Positions 1 to 8,547 are shown, counted from the stretch's first letter. The stretch: 64,000 nt of DNA from an uncultured Flavonifractor sp. (GCA_910585415.1 CAJUDT010000001.1:62001-126000), one strand, 5' to 3'. Numbers and translations: made by a program. The notes: generated from the sequence alone by a model not told the origin.

Positions 1-914
1 AGGGCGCGCAGCAGCGCCTCGCTGTAATTTCGCTGGAGCAGCCGCTCCCACAGCCGTTCCCAGTCCTCTACGCCCCGGAACCCCTCCGGCAGCTGGGAGC
101 AGCCGTCCAAATCGCCCCCCAGGGCAATGCTGCGTTCTCCTCCCAGCTCCAGCCAGTGTTCCAGGTGGCTGACCACGGTGTCCAGGTCCACCCGTTCCCC
201 TAAAAACTGGGCGTACAGGTTCAGCCCGGCCACACCGTTGTGGTCTATTATGGCAGTAAATTGTGCATCGGTCAAGTTCCTTGTGTGAGAAAATACCTGC
301 CGGGCATTGGAATGGCTGGCAAAAAAGGGCCCCGGCACCAGCTCCGCCACATCCCAGAAGCCCGGGTCTGACAGGTGGGACACGTCCACCAGCATCCCCA
401 GCCGCCCCATTTTCTCCACAAAGGCCCGCCCCTGGGGTGTGAGCCCCTTCTCCGGTTCCTCAAGGTTGGTGCCGGACAGGGCGTTTTTATGATTCCAGGT
501 GAGATTTACCGCCCGGACCCCCAGAGTATGGGCTTCCTCCAGCCGCTCCAGGGAACAGTCCAGCAGTTCCGCCCCCTCCACCGACAGGAACGCGGCCGCC
601 TTCCCCTCGGCAAAGGCGGCCTCCGCCTCGGCCGCCGTGCGGCAGTGCCGGATTCGGTCTTGCCGGTCCGCCATTTCCCGGCGGAAGAGGTTGTACTCTT
701 CCTGAAAAATACTCCACAGCGCCATTCCCCGCAGGTCGCGTCCCGGAAAATCCTCCGGCTGGCCCCAGATGGCGAAAAACTGGGCGTACCTCCGGTACCT
801 CCCCGCCCGCTCCAGGTCCACATGACCGTCGTTTTTCCAAAAGTTTCCCCCTTGCAGGTACCGCATTAAAACGGTGTCGCAGTGGCCGTCGAACAGGTCA
901 ATCGAACGGTTCAT
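1..914 (-). CDS. Membrane dipeptidase (peptidase family M19), C-terminus cut by window edge
   Basis: About 304 codons are present and the frame runs off the left end of the window. The protein starts MNRSIDLFDGHCDTVLMR, the N-terminal metal motif of renal-type dipeptidases. Further family motifs follow: VDVSHLSD with a downstream FFASHSNAR, a RNLTD segment, and GGDLDGCSQLPEGF near the cut end, matching the usual (S/G)DFDG zinc and substrate site. The family uses a binuclear zinc centre to cleave dipeptides, including D-Ala-containing ones. The ATG at 914 has a GGGGGAA ribosome site. It is the last gene of the rbgA-rnhB-yraN run. Function in peptide scavenging or wall turnover is inferred. Confidence 0.88.
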   Translation of the reverse strand, partial: MNRSIDLFDGHCDTVLMRYLQGGNFWKNDGHVDLERAGRYRRYAQFFAIWGQPEDFPGRDLRGMALWSIFQEEYNLFRREMADRQDRIRHCRTAAEAEAAFAEGKAAAFLSVEGAELLDCSLERLEEAHTLGVRAVNLTWNHKNALSGTNLEEPEKGLTPQGRAFVEKMGRLGMLVDVSHLSDPGFWDVAELVPGPFFASHSNARQVFSHTRNLTDAQFTAIIDHNGVAGLNLYAQFLGERVDLDTVVSHLEHWLELGGERSIALGGDLDGCSQLPEGFRGVEDWERLWERLLQRNYSEALLRA

Positions 915-936
915 TGCACGTTCCCCCTTATGTATG

Positions 937-1308
937 CTAAAAAGCGTTCTCCCAATAGATGATATTTGCCTCTGCCGCCAGAGTCCCCCGCGGGGCGTAG
1001 ACCTCCGCGATGTCAAAGCGGGGCTGCTGCTTCAGCTCCGGGTGCTCCGAGAGGAAAATCTCCGCCGTAATGCGGAGCCTCTCCTGTTTTCGGGTGTCCA
1101 CAAAGGCCCAGGCCGGGGCAAACGCCTCGCTCTTTCGCAGCTTCACCTCTGTAAAGCACAAATACTGTTCATTCGCCGCTATGATATCAATCTCCCCATA
1201 GCGGCTGTGGTAGCCTCGGGCTAAAATACAAAATCCCTTCCGCTTCAAATCCGCGGCAACCAGGTCCTCACCCCAGCGCCCCCGGCGCTTCGCCTCTCCC
1301 CCTCTCAC
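937..1308 (-). CDS. yraN: YraN family (UPF0102) nuclease-like protein
   Basis: The 123-residue product has the family signature GRWGEDLVAADLKRKG, then RYGEIDIIA and FTEVKLRKS, which form a PD-(D/E)xK-like core (E-I-D, E-V-K). Length and layout are normal for the family. The biochemical role is not firmly established; it is thought to resemble Holliday-junction resolvases. The GTG start at 1308 overlaps the rnhB stop (GTGA), so translation is probably coupled. The rnhB-yraN neighbourhood is common in Firmicutes. Confidence 0.9.
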   Translation of the reverse strand: MRGGEAKRRGRWGEDLVAADLKRKGFCILARGYHSRYGEIDIIAANEQYLCFTEVKLRKSEAFAPAWAFVDTRKQERLRITAEIFLSEHPELKQQPRFDIAEVYAPRGTLAAEANIIYWENAF

Positions 1309-1964
1309 AGCTTGCTCAGAAAGGTCCTGCGGTGGATGGGACAGGGGCCATGCTCCCGCAGGAGCGCATAATGACGCTTGGTGGGATAGCCCTTATGGCG
1401 CTCAAATTCGTACTGGGGGTACTGCCGGGCCATATCCTCCATGTAGCGGTCCCGGCTGACCTTGGCCAGAATCGAGGCGGCGGCAATGGAGGCCGAGCGG
1501 CCGTCTCCCCTCACCAAAGTCCGGTGGGGACTGGTAATGGCGGCGTGTTTTCCATGGTCCCGGTTGCCGTCCACCAGCACGAAATCCGCCCCAGGCGTGA
1601 GCTTGTCAATGGCCCGCTGCATCGCCAGCATCCGGGCGCTGAGAATGTCGGTTTTGTCAATCTCCTTCTCGTCCGCCCAGGCCACCGCCCAGGCTACCGC
1701 CTTTTCCCGGATGAGATCATAGAGGATATCCCGCTGCTTTGGGGTCAGCTTTTTGGAGTCGTTCAGCCCCTCCAGCTCCAGCTCCGGCGGCAGAATCACC
1801 GCCCCGGCGTACACCGCTCCAGCCAGCGGTCCGGCCCCGGCCTCGTCCACACCGCAGACCAGAGAATACCCCTGGCTCCAGCAGAGACGCTCTTCCTCCC
1901 AAAGGCTGACAGGTGTTTCCCCTTGACAGATATCCCCGCCGCCGCTCCGCTCACTCACACCCAT
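1305..1964 (-). CDS. rnhB: Ribonuclease HII
   Basis: The 219-residue protein degrades RNA in RNA-DNA hybrids and removes misincorporated ribonucleotides. It shows the catalytic pattern CGVDEAGAGPLAG (Asp and Glu), then LNDSKKLT, DFVLVDGNRD (Asp), and ASILAKVSRDRYM followed by HKGYPTKRHY. An upstream in-frame extension to 2117 exists but lies inside rbgA; the ATG at 1964 has a GGGGAG site and leaves a short overlap with the rbgA end, the usual operon arrangement. The catalytic residues look intact. Confidence 0.95.
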   Translation of the reverse strand: MGVSERSGGGDICQGETPVSLWEEERLCWSQGYSLVCGVDEAGAGPLAGAVYAGAVILPPELELEGLNDSKKLTPKQRDILYDLIREKAVAWAVAWADEKEIDKTDILSARMLAMQRAIDKLTPGADFVLVDGNRDHGKHAAITSPHRTLVRGDGRSASIAAASILAKVSRDRYMEDMARQYPQYEFERHKGYPTKRHYALLREHGPCPIHRRTFLSKL

Positions 1965-2826
1965 GCTCCCCCTCTCCCCCTGGGGATTCCAGTGTAAAGC
2001 GTCCCAGCTTGCCCCCGCGAAATTCATCCAACAGGATTTTTGCCATGCGCTCGGTGTCCACCTCGCCGCCGGAGATGAGAAACCCCCGCTTTCTGGCGCA
2101 CTGCTCCAGACGGACATAGCCCGGCTCCCCGGCCTCCGGGGGCACCTTGTACCGCTCCACCAGCGCCTGAGGATACCGCCGGTCCAGCAGCTCCGCCAGA
2201 CCGCAGGCCAACGTCTCCGCGTCCATGACCTCGTCCTTCACCGCCCCTGTAAAAGCCAGGTGCAGGCCGGTTTTCGGGTCCTCAAACTTGGGCCAGAGGA
2301 TACCGGGTGTGTCCAGCAAGTCCAGGCCGGAGCCCGCGCCCACCCACTGCTTGCCGCGGGTGACGCCGGGACGGTCCCCCGCCTTGGCCGACTTCCGCCC
2401 GGCCACCTTATTGATAAAGGTAGACTTGCCCACGTTGGGCACGCCCACCACCATGGCCCGAATGGGTCGGCCCACCTGCCCCTTCTCCCTCCACTTGGCC
2501 ATCTGCTCCTTCAAAGCGTTCCGGGCCAGCGCCGCCATTTGACCGACGCCGTCCCCGGAACGGGCGTCCACCGCCGCGGCGGGAATGCCCTGGCTTTTGT
2601 TAAAGTGCTGGACCCAGGCCCGATTCATCTGGGGGTCCGCCTGATCCGCCCGGTTGAGCATGATGATCCGGGGCTTCTCCCCCACCAGGGCGTCGATATC
2701 CGGGTTTCGGCTGGACCGGGGAATACGGGCGTCCACGACCTCCACCACCAGGTCCACCAGCTTCAGGTCCGCCTGTATCTGCCGCCGGGTTTTGGTCATA
2801 TGTCCGGGGTACCACTGGATATCCAC
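1951..2826 (-). CDS. rbgA: Ribosome biogenesis GTPase RbgA (YlqF)
   Basis: The 291-residue circularly permuted GTPase acts in late 50S subunit assembly. Motifs run in permuted order: DARIPRSSRNPD, LNRADQAD (G4, NKxD-like with R), then GVPNVGKSTFIN (G1), and LDTPGILWP (G3). The reading frame is open to a GTG at 2865, and an ATG occurs at 2841, but the GTG at 2826 has a strong GGAGG site and gives the usual family N-terminus before IQWYPGHM. It heads the rbgA-rnhB-yraN-dipeptidase transcript and follows rplS, as in Bacillus. Confidence 0.93.
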   Translation of the reverse strand: MDIQWYPGHMTKTRRQIQADLKLVDLVVEVVDARIPRSSRNPDIDALVGEKPRIIMLNRADQADPQMNRAWVQHFNKSQGIPAAAVDARSGDGVGQMAALARNALKEQMAKWREKGQVGRPIRAMVVGVPNVGKSTFINKVAGRKSAKAGDRPGVTRGKQWVGAGSGLDLLDTPGILWPKFEDPKTGLHLAFTGAVKDEVMDAETLACGLAELLDRRYPQALVERYKVPPEAGEPGYVRLEQCARKRGFLISGGEVDTERMAKILLDEFRGGKLGRFTLESPGGEGEHGCE

Positions 2827-2891
2827 AAAAACCGCCTCCATGACAGCATCAAGCCGCTCGAACACAGCGCTGCCGTCTTTTGTGTGATTGG

Positions 2892-2919
2892 ATTATATCG
2901 CACAGGTGTTTGAATCCAA
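2892..2919 (-). promoter_or_regulatory. Candidate sigma-A promoter of rbgA operon
   Basis: On the minus strand, a -35 TTGGAT and a -10 TATAAT are separated by 16 bp. A second perfect TATAAT lies just upstream at 2928-2933 (with a TTTTCA-like -35), so two tandem start sites are possible. Both lie between the rplS terminators and rbgA. Confidence 0.55.
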
Positions 2920-2969
2920 TTTCCTCTATTATACACAAGATGTAGGGGCTTGAAAAGGGACAACCCAAC

Positions 2970-3000
2970 AAAAAACCGAGGCCACAGCCCCGTTTTTTTC
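2970..3000 (-). terminator. Second rplS terminator (distal, near-copy of the first)
   Basis: A short GC-rich stem (CGGGGC paired with GCCTCG) is followed on the minus strand by TTTTTT. The same hairpin is also preceded by seven A residues, so it could work in both directions. Its core sequence closely resembles the proximal terminator at 3019-3048. Confidence 0.6.
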
Positions 3001-3018
3001 CCATTTTGCCCACTAGCG

Positions 3019-3048
3019 AAAAAAGGAGAGGCCGCAGCCCCTCCTTTT
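3019..3048 (-). terminator. Intrinsic terminator of rplS
   Basis: On the minus strand, GGAGGGGC and GGCCTCTCC form a stem of about eight pairs followed by six T residues, starting roughly 20 bases after the rplS stop. Confidence 0.8.
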
Positions 3049-3064
3049 CCCAAACAGATATTGC

Positions 3065-3406
3065 TCAGATGCGCTCCTTGACCTTGGCGCTCTTGCCCAC
3101 GCGGTCCCGCAGATAGTAGAGCTTCGCCCGGCGGACCTTGCCCCGGCGGACCACTTCAATCTTCTCCACTGTGGGAGCGTGCAGGGGAAATACCTTTTCC
3201 ACGCCTACGCCGTAGGACACCCGGCGGACGGTGATGGTTTCGCCGATGCCGCCGTGCTTCTTGGCGATCACGGTGCCCTCAAAGACCTGGATACGCTCGC
3301 GGCTGCCTTCCTTGACCTTGATATGGACGCGCACGGTGTCGCCCACGGTAGCAACAGGGGGCTGCTCCTTCTCATACTTGCTGCTGAATGCCTGCATTAA
3401 ATCCAT
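3065..3406 (-). CDS. rplS: 50S ribosomal protein L19
   Basis: The 113-residue basic protein matches L19 along its full length, including the [16 protein letters not shown] and [15 protein letters not shown] segments. L19 sits at the 30S-50S interface. The ATG at 3406 has an AGGAGGA ribosome site at ideal spacing. It is followed by two terminators, so it appears to be largely a monocistronic unit upstream of rbgA. Confidence 0.98.
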   Translation of the reverse strand: MDLMQAFSSKYEKEQPPVATVGDTVRVHIKVKEGSRERIQVFEGTVIAKKHGGIGETITVRRVSYGVGVEKVFPLHAPTVEKIEVVRRGKVRRAKLYYLRDRVGKSAKVKERI

Positions 3407-3509
3407 TTGACTGTTCCTCCTAATTTATAGGCGTTCATGCGCGCTTTTCAACGCCGCCCCACCCTACGGGACAGCAGCCGCAGAGGACCGCCCTTTTTCA
3501 GACTGGAAT

Positions 3510-3538
3510 AGTCTATCACAGCCGGCGGCAGAATGCAA
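3510..3538 (-). promoter_or_regulatory. Possible rplS promoter
   Basis: A -10 TAGACT and a weak -35 TTGCAT are separated by 17 bp upstream of rplS, leaving a leader of about 100 nt. The leader is GC-rich and may fold, but no known L19 leader RNA could be recognised. Confidence 0.35.
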
Positions 3539-3576
3539 GCAAATTTTTCAATTCCCCCCTGTCAGCTCAAACGGGG

Positions 3577-4185
3577 TCATTCCTCCAGGGCGAGCCGGGC
3601 CTTTTCCACCGGCGAAGCGGTCAGCAGCCAAATGGCGGTTAGGGGCAGGGTCACATTGACCGCGCCCCGCAAAAAAAGCAGGCATCCCCCTGCGGCCAGC
3701 CCGCCCGCCAGGACCAGGGATACCACCCGCAGGGCCGTTTCTGCCCATTCCCCCGCCCCCAGCAGAGCCAGCAGCGCACACAGCGCCCGCCCGCCGTCCA
3801 GCTGGGCCACAGGCAGCAGGTTAAAGGCGCCCAGGGCCAGATTGAGTCCCGCGAATAAAAAAGCCCCCTCGCCCCACCGCGCCGCCGCTCCAGCGACCGC
3901 CGGAGCCAGCAGCAGATTGACCGCCGGACCCGCCAGAGCCGCCAAAAGCTGCCGCCCAGCCCCCAGCGGATACCGGGCGGACAGCCGCAGCTCCGCCCCC
4001 ACGCAGGTCAGGCGCAGCATAGACACGCGCCCTCCCAGCAGCCGGATAGCCGCCACATGTCCCAGCTCATGGAGGGTACAGACGGCCAGGGCCCAGGGAA
4101 CCACTCCAGAGGAATCCAGGTAGTACAGCGCCGCCGTCAGCAGCAAAAACCCTCCACTAATCTCCAAGTGACTCCAGCGCAGCAT
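3577..4185 (-). CDS. spoIVFB: SpoIVFB-like intramembrane metalloprotease (M50)
   Basis: The 202-residue, strongly hydrophobic protein has the zinc motif HELGH at about residue 39 and the second catalytic motif NLLPVAQLDGGR at about residue 120, both diagnostic of site-2 proteases. In sporulating Firmicutes SpoIVFB sits in the outer forespore membrane and cleaves pro-sigma-K. It starts directly after the stop of the upstream M23 gene (TAAATG), which matches the spoIVFA-spoIVFB pairing. No CBS domain is present. Whether pro-sigma-K is the substrate cannot be seen here. Confidence 0.88.
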   Translation of the reverse strand: MLRWSHLEISGGFLLLTAALYYLDSSGVVPWALAVCTLHELGHVAAIRLLGGRVSMLRLTCVGAELRLSARYPLGAGRQLLAALAGPAVNLLLAPAVAGAAARWGEGAFLFAGLNLALGAFNLLPVAQLDGGRALCALLALLGAGEWAETALRVVSLVLAGGLAAGGCLLFLRGAVNVTLPLTAIWLLTASPVEKARLALEE

Positions 4186-5160
4186 TTATATCGTCTCGAT
4201 GTAATACGCCGGGTCCAGCAGCACGCCGTTGAGCTTCATCTCAAAGTGCAGATGGGGTCCTGTGGCGTTGCCGCTGTCCCCTGACAGAGCAATCCTCTCC
4301 CCCAGCAAAACGCTCTGCCCCTGCTCCACCAGCAGCTGACTGCAATGGGCATAAAAGGTGGTCAGTCCTCCGGCATGACTGAGCTGAACATAAAGGCCAT
4401 AAATGGGGCTGTCTCCGATAAACTCCACCGTGCCCTCGGCAAAGGCCAGCACGCCGGTCCCCATGTTCACCCCCAGGTCCACGCCGTTGTGAAACTTCTC
4501 CCCGCCGTCCACCGGATGCTCCCGCCAGCCAAAGGGAGAGGTAATCCACCCCAGAGCCGGGGTCACTGTCTCATCAACGCCCAGCGCGGACAGGCTGTAC
4601 CAATCCTTTGTGGCGTTCTCCGGCAGGGCGGGTCCGTCGTAGGGCATGGACTTCACAGCGGGCTCCGCCGGCTCCTGGGGCAGGGGCTGAGGCTGAATGA
4701 CCTCCACCGGCTCTGCCGGAGGGGCATCCTCCTGCCCTAGCCAGTGCGCCGCAAGCGACGTCTCCCCCCACAGGAAGGCCAGCTGGGCCCTGTAGAGCTC
4801 CGATTCCGCCGCCTCCACCTGGACGGCCTCACCCCCGCCGCCGAAAACCTCCACCCAAAGGCCATTGAGCCCCTTCAGCACCGGCTCCCCCTCCGACAGG
4901 GACTTCCCCAGCCCCGCAAAAGCGCCGCGAAAATCGGTGTCGCTCTGAATCAGGACGGCCAAGTCCTCCCGCACCTGCTCCAGCCGCTCTGGAAAGACGC
5001 CCTTTCCAATAAACACCACCAGAAACAGCACCACACATATACAAAGCTGCCCCAGCCGCCGGGCCTCCCGCGGCCCCAGAGCGGGCCCGTTGTTTCGCCG
5101 GGGGGACCTGCGCCCCCGCTCCTGCCGCCGTTTTTCCCATTCCCGATAGGTCGTCTCCAT
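4186..5160 (-). CDS. spoIVFA: SpoIVFA-like membrane protein with M23 (LytM) domain
   Basis: The 324-residue product has a basic N-terminus, one membrane helix (about residues 35-52, LCICVVLFLVVFIG), a variable linker and a C-terminal LytM domain. In Bacillus, SpoIVFA holds and inhibits SpoIVFB. The usual zinc ligands of active M23 enzymes appear present: FHNGVDLG (H and D) and GPHLHFE (HxH), so endopeptidase activity cannot be excluded. The ATG at 5160 is preceded by an AGGGAAGG site; an in-frame start further upstream at 5208 has no such support. It is directly coupled to spoIVFB. Confidence 0.82.
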   Translation of the reverse strand: METTYREWEKRRQERGRRSPRRNNGPALGPREARRLGQLCICVVLFLVVFIGKGVFPERLEQVREDLAVLIQSDTDFRGAFAGLGKSLSEGEPVLKGLNGLWVEVFGGGGEAVQVEAAESELYRAQLAFLWGETSLAAHWLGQEDAPPAEPVEVIQPQPLPQEPAEPAVKSMPYDGPALPENATKDWYSLSALGVDETVTPALGWITSPFGWREHPVDGGEKFHNGVDLGVNMGTGVLAFAEGTVEFIGDSPIYGLYVQLSHAGGLTTFYAHCSQLLVEQGQSVLLGERIALSGDSGNATGPHLHFEMKLNGVLLDPAYYIETI

Positions 5161-5176
5161 GGAGCGTCCTTCCCTT

Positions 5177-5206
5177 CTGTATTGTGGTTTTGCTCCATGT
5201 ATATGC
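5177..5206 (-). promoter_or_regulatory. Possible sigma-E promoter of spoIVFA-spoIVFB
   Basis: The minus strand carries GCATATA (matching the sigma-E -35) and CAATACAG (similar to the -10 CATACAMT) with a 15-bp spacer, slightly longer than usual. Mother-cell sigma-E control would be expected for this pair. Confidence 0.35.
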
Positions 5207-5270
5207 ACTTTGGGACGGGTTCATACCAGCAGATTTGCCCGCCTGCGGTGGAAGCAAACCCGAAACACGG

Positions 5271-5314
5271 AAAACCCCCTCTTGCTGCTCCATGCACAGC
5301 AAAAGGGGGTTTTT
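5271..5314 (-). terminator. Intrinsic terminator, able to work in both directions
   Basis: Arms AAAACCCCCTCTTGCTG and CAGCAAAAGGGGGTTTT pair with one mismatch around a nine-base loop. There are T runs on both strands. It lies downstream of the histidine kinase gene. Confidence 0.75.
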
Positions 5315-5370
5315 CGGATGTTCCAGATTCCGTCACCGGGCGGAGCACCAAAGAGTGTAGAAATTTTCCT

Positions 5371-5448
5371 CAGCTTGGCGGGAAAGTCCGCAGGACTTTT
5401 TCGACAAGCTGGTTCTTTTTGCTTCTTTTTCTTTCCAAGAAAAAGAAG
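5371..5448. repeat. Compound palindromic intergenic element
   Basis: Two inverted repeats stand side by side. The first has outer arms CAGCTTG (5371-5377) and CAAGCTG (5405-5411) enclosing a perfect inner palindrome AAAGTCC-GCA-GGACTTT (5383-5399). The second is a perfect 12-bp inverted repeat CTTCTTTTTCTT/AAGAAAAAGAAG with a three-base loop (5422-5448), ending two bases from the kinase stop. This looks like a REP-type element; genome copy number cannot be seen from one window. Confidence 0.6.
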
Positions 5449-5449
5449 G

Positions 5450-8383
5450 CTACAGCTTGAGGAGGCGGGCTGCGGTGACCTTTAGCTTTTCCATGTCGAT
5501 GGGCTTTGCGGTGTGGGCGTTCATGCCTGCGGCCAGGGCAGTCTGGATGTCCTCTTCAAAGGCATTGGCCGTCATGGCTATGATGGGAATGGTCCTGGCC
5601 TCTGGATGGCCGCTGGCCCGGATGGCCTGGGTGGCCTCATAGCCGTTCATCACCGGCATCTGCACATCCATGAAAATAATGTCGAACTCACCGGGAATCG
5701 CCTGGGTGAAGCGGTCCACCACGGCCTTCCCGTTGGGCACCACCTCGCACTGAATGCCCTCAATCTCCAGCAGCTCCACCAAAATTTCCGCGTTAATCTC
5801 ATTGTCCTCCGCCGCCAGAACTCTCAGCCCCGTCAGAGAGATTTCCTTCTGCTCTGCGGGCGTACCGGCGGCAGCCTCATCGTCCCCGTCCAGCACCTGA
5901 GCCACAACCCGCTCCAGACTGGCCCGGAAGAAGGGCTTAGACAGATACATGTCAATCCCGGCCTGCATCCCCGCCTCTTTTGCGTCCTCCAGGTCGTAGG
6001 CGGTCAGCACAAGAATGGGGACCTCCGGTCCCACCTGCTGGCGGATTTGCCGGGCCGTCTCCAGACCGTCCATGCCGGGCATTTTCCAGTCCAGGAGGAT
6101 GACCTGAAACGCCTCCCCCTTCTCCTGGGCGGAGGCCACAAGCTCCACCGCCGCACTGCCTCCGATGGCGTAGGAGACAGTCACCCCAGCTCCTTTCATG
6201 GACTCCTGAATTTCCCTGCACACGTCCTCATCGTCGTCCACGGCCAACATCCGGGTAATGCCCCGGCGGGTCCAGAAGCGTCGGTTGTCCACCGGACTGG
6301 CTACAGTCAGCTCCACATCTACGGTAAAAATACTTCCCTGGTCCAGCTCGCTCTGAACGGTGATGGTTCCGCCCATCAGGTCCACAATGTTCTTGGTGAT
6401 AGCCATACCCAGCCCTGTCCCCTGAATTTCCCGGGGAGAGTCGGTAATCTCGCGGGTAAAGGGGTCAAAAATGGTCTGGACAAAGCCCTCGCTCATGCCA
6501 AAGCCGTTATCGGCGACAATAAAGCGGAGGTGGGCCCGGCTGGAGGTATTGGACTCCAGCCCACAAACGGTCAGCGAAATCTCCCCATCCGCCTGGGTGT
6601 ACTTTACCGCGTTGGAGAGCAGGTTAATCAGCACCTGACTCAGCCGCAGCTTATCCCCCATCAGGACCTCGGGCAGGTCCCCCTTGGTGTGCAGGGTAAA
6701 GCGCTGATTCTTGGCGCGGGACTGGGGGAGCACCATGGTGTACAGCTCATCCATCAGAGTGGGCAGGTTGAACTCGGCGATATTCAGCGAGGTTTTGCCG
6801 CTCTCAATTTTGCTCATGTCCAGCACGTCGTTAATGAGACTAAGCAGGTGCTGGCTGGAGGAAGCAATTTTTCGGGTATATTCCCGCACCTTCTCCGTAT
6901 CCCCGGCGTCCCGGTTCAGCAGGACGGAAAAGCCCACAATGGCGTTCATCGGCGTGCGGATATCGTGGGACATGTTGGCCAAAAAGTTGCTTTTGGCCTC
7001 ATTGGCCGCCTTGGCGGTATGAAGGGCCTCGCCCAGGCGCTCGTTCATCTGCCGCTCCTTGGTGCGGTCGGAGAGCATCAAAATGAACAGGTCCTCCCCC
7101 ACCAGAGAGCAATGGTGGAGCAGCTGTTTGAACCAGCGCAGCTCGTTGGTTCTGGCGTGGAGGATATCCCGCTCCCCAGTCCACACGCCCCCCATCGGAA
7201 CGGTGCTCAGGGTTTCCGGGGTCAGGGAGGACTGGGCGTCAAAAAACATCTGGTCCATGTCCCCAAAGAGCAGCGGGCGGACATCCTGATATACCTCATC
7301 CACCTTCAGGCCCAAGACGCGCTCCAAATTGGGACTCACATAGTCCGCCGTATAGAGCTTTGGGGAAAAGAGGATAAAAATGTCGTCGGTATTCACCGTC
7401 AGCAGGTCAAAGAGCTCGTCCCGGGAACGGAGCTCCCGGTTCTTCTCCCCCAGACGGCGGCGGTTGCTTCGCACCAGCGAGAACACCACGCTAACCGCCG
7501 CAAGACCAAAGAGCAGGCCCATGACCGCCAGTGTCGCAAGGGTAAACCGGTTCCAGTCCCCGGTAACAGCGCTCCTCGGCGCGCTGCTCACCATCATCCA
7601 GTCGGAAAAGCCCACCGGCTGATAGCATAGGTAACAGCTCTCCCCGTTCAGGCTGAACATCGCAACCCGCGCTGCTCCGTCCCTCCAGTCCTGCGCAATC
7701 TCATCCACTTCACCGCCGGAGAAGCTGCCATAGGCGCGCAGGTCCTCCAGCAGGTTTTGAGGCTGCGTCTCCCCCTCCCGGGAGGAAAAGATAACATGTC
7801 CTGTGGAATCGGTCACAAAGCACTCGCTTTTCCCGGAAAAGGCGGCGATGCGCAGCGCCTTGGTCATGTCCTTGCTGCGGAAGCTGACGCCAATGGCCCG
7901 ATAGGCAAAGCCCTGATACAGGCCCGGCTCCATGGGTATGGCAAAAAAAGCGATGTGTTCCTCTCCCGCCAGCTTTCCGTCCGTCACAAGGTTTTCGCCA
8001 GCCATCAGCTGGTCCAGCTTCTCGCCCAGCTCCAGCCGTCCGCTGCCGCCCTGGCTGGTGATGTAGCTCCCGTCCTCCGCCAGAAAATAAAACTCGGAAT
8101 AATGCCAATCCTCCTGCTCCATCTGGAAAAACGCCTGGAGCTCCTCGGGGCGTTCCGCCGCCGTCTGGGATATGTAGCTCTGCCAGCTCTTCAGCAGCCG
8201 CCAGTTCTTGCTGATGGTCGAACGAAAAGCGGAGTTAACCTGCGTATAAACATCTTCCATACGGCTGGCGCTCTCTACCAGAATCTCCTGGGAGGCAAAC
8301 CGGAAATACGCGAACACAACGCCAAGAACCACCACGAGGATTGCCACGATTACGGCCACCCTTGTCCGCTTTTTCCAGGCCAT
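5450..8383 (-). CDS. Hybrid sensor histidine kinase with two receiver domains
   Basis: The 977-residue protein has a membrane helix (6-29), an extracellular sensor region (30-278, probably Cache-like), a second helix (281-304), a PAS-like region (about 325-440), HisKA with phospho-acceptor His473 (NMSHDIRTPMN), an HATPase_c domain (NAVKYTQ, DNGFGM, GTGLGMA), then receiver domains with Asp765 and Asp906. The second ATG (8383) is preferred because GGGAGG is seven bases upstream; the first is too close. There is no separate response regulator or HPt gene beside it, so the output is unknown. Confidence 0.9.
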   Translation of the reverse strand: MAWKKRTRVAVIVAILVVVLGVVFAYFRFASQEILVESASRMEDVYTQVNSAFRSTISKNWRLLKSWQSYISQTAAERPEELQAFFQMEQEDWHYSEFYFLAEDGSYITSQGGSGRLELGEKLDQLMAGENLVTDGKLAGEEHIAFFAIPMEPGLYQGFAYRAIGVSFRSKDMTKALRIAAFSGKSECFVTDSTGHVIFSSREGETQPQNLLEDLRAYGSFSGGEVDEIAQDWRDGAARVAMFSLNGESCYLCYQPVGFSDWMMVSSAPRSAVTGDWNRFTLATLAVMGLLFGLAAVSVVFSLVRSNRRRLGEKNRELRSRDELFDLLTVNTDDIFILFSPKLYTADYVSPNLERVLGLKVDEVYQDVRPLLFGDMDQMFFDAQSSLTPETLSTVPMGGVWTGERDILHARTNELRWFKQLLHHCSLVGEDLFILMLSDRTKERQMNERLGEALHTAKAANEAKSNFLANMSHDIRTPMNAIVGFSVLLNRDAGDTEKVREYTRKIASSSQHLLSLINDVLDMSKIESGKTSLNIAEFNLPTLMDELYTMVLPQSRAKNQRFTLHTKGDLPEVLMGDKLRLSQVLINLLSNAVKYTQADGEISLTVCGLESNTSSRAHLRFIVADNGFGMSEGFVQTIFDPFTREITDSPREIQGTGLGMAITKNIVDLMGGTITVQSELDQGSIFTVDVELTVASPVDNRRFWTRRGITRMLAVDDDEDVCREIQESMKGAGVTVSYAIGGSAAVELVASAQEKGEAFQVILLDWKMPGMDGLETARQIRQQVGPEVPILVLTAYDLEDAKEAGMQAGIDMYLSKPFFRASLERVVAQVLDGDDEAAAGTPAEQKEISLTGLRVLAAEDNEINAEILVELLEIEGIQCEVVPNGKAVVDRFTQAIPGEFDIIFMDVQMPVMNGYEATQAIRASGHPEARTIPIIAMTANAFEEDIQTALAAGMNAHTAKPIDMEKLKVTAARLLKL

Positions 8384-8413
8384 AAACATTCCTCCCAAAA
8401 CTTTATCTTTTCT

Positions 8414-8442
8414 ATTATAGCAGTTTTTCGCTCTACTGGCAA
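8414..8442 (-). promoter_or_regulatory. Promoter of the hybrid kinase gene
   Basis: A -35 TTGCCA and a perfect -10 TATAAT with a 17-bp spacer lie 31 bases upstream of the kinase start. Their position rules out starts upstream of 8389. Confidence 0.75.
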
Positions 8443-8547
8443 GTGTGCTTCTCGCTCCTTTTTGACCCCAAAGGGGTATTTTTCCGGGAACACACCAATG
8501 AAGGACAGTGCTTGGACAGAATGTTCTTGTTGGGCCGTCTGTACCGT

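Noticed and set aside
3407..3510. L19 leader RNA upstream of rplS
   Set aside because: The region is GC-rich and may fold, but I could not match the known L19 leader layout.
5513..7630. 705-codon plus-strand frame opposite the histidine kinase
   Set aside because: Composition (His/Gln/Leu/Gly-rich) and lack of motifs show it to be an antisense shadow.
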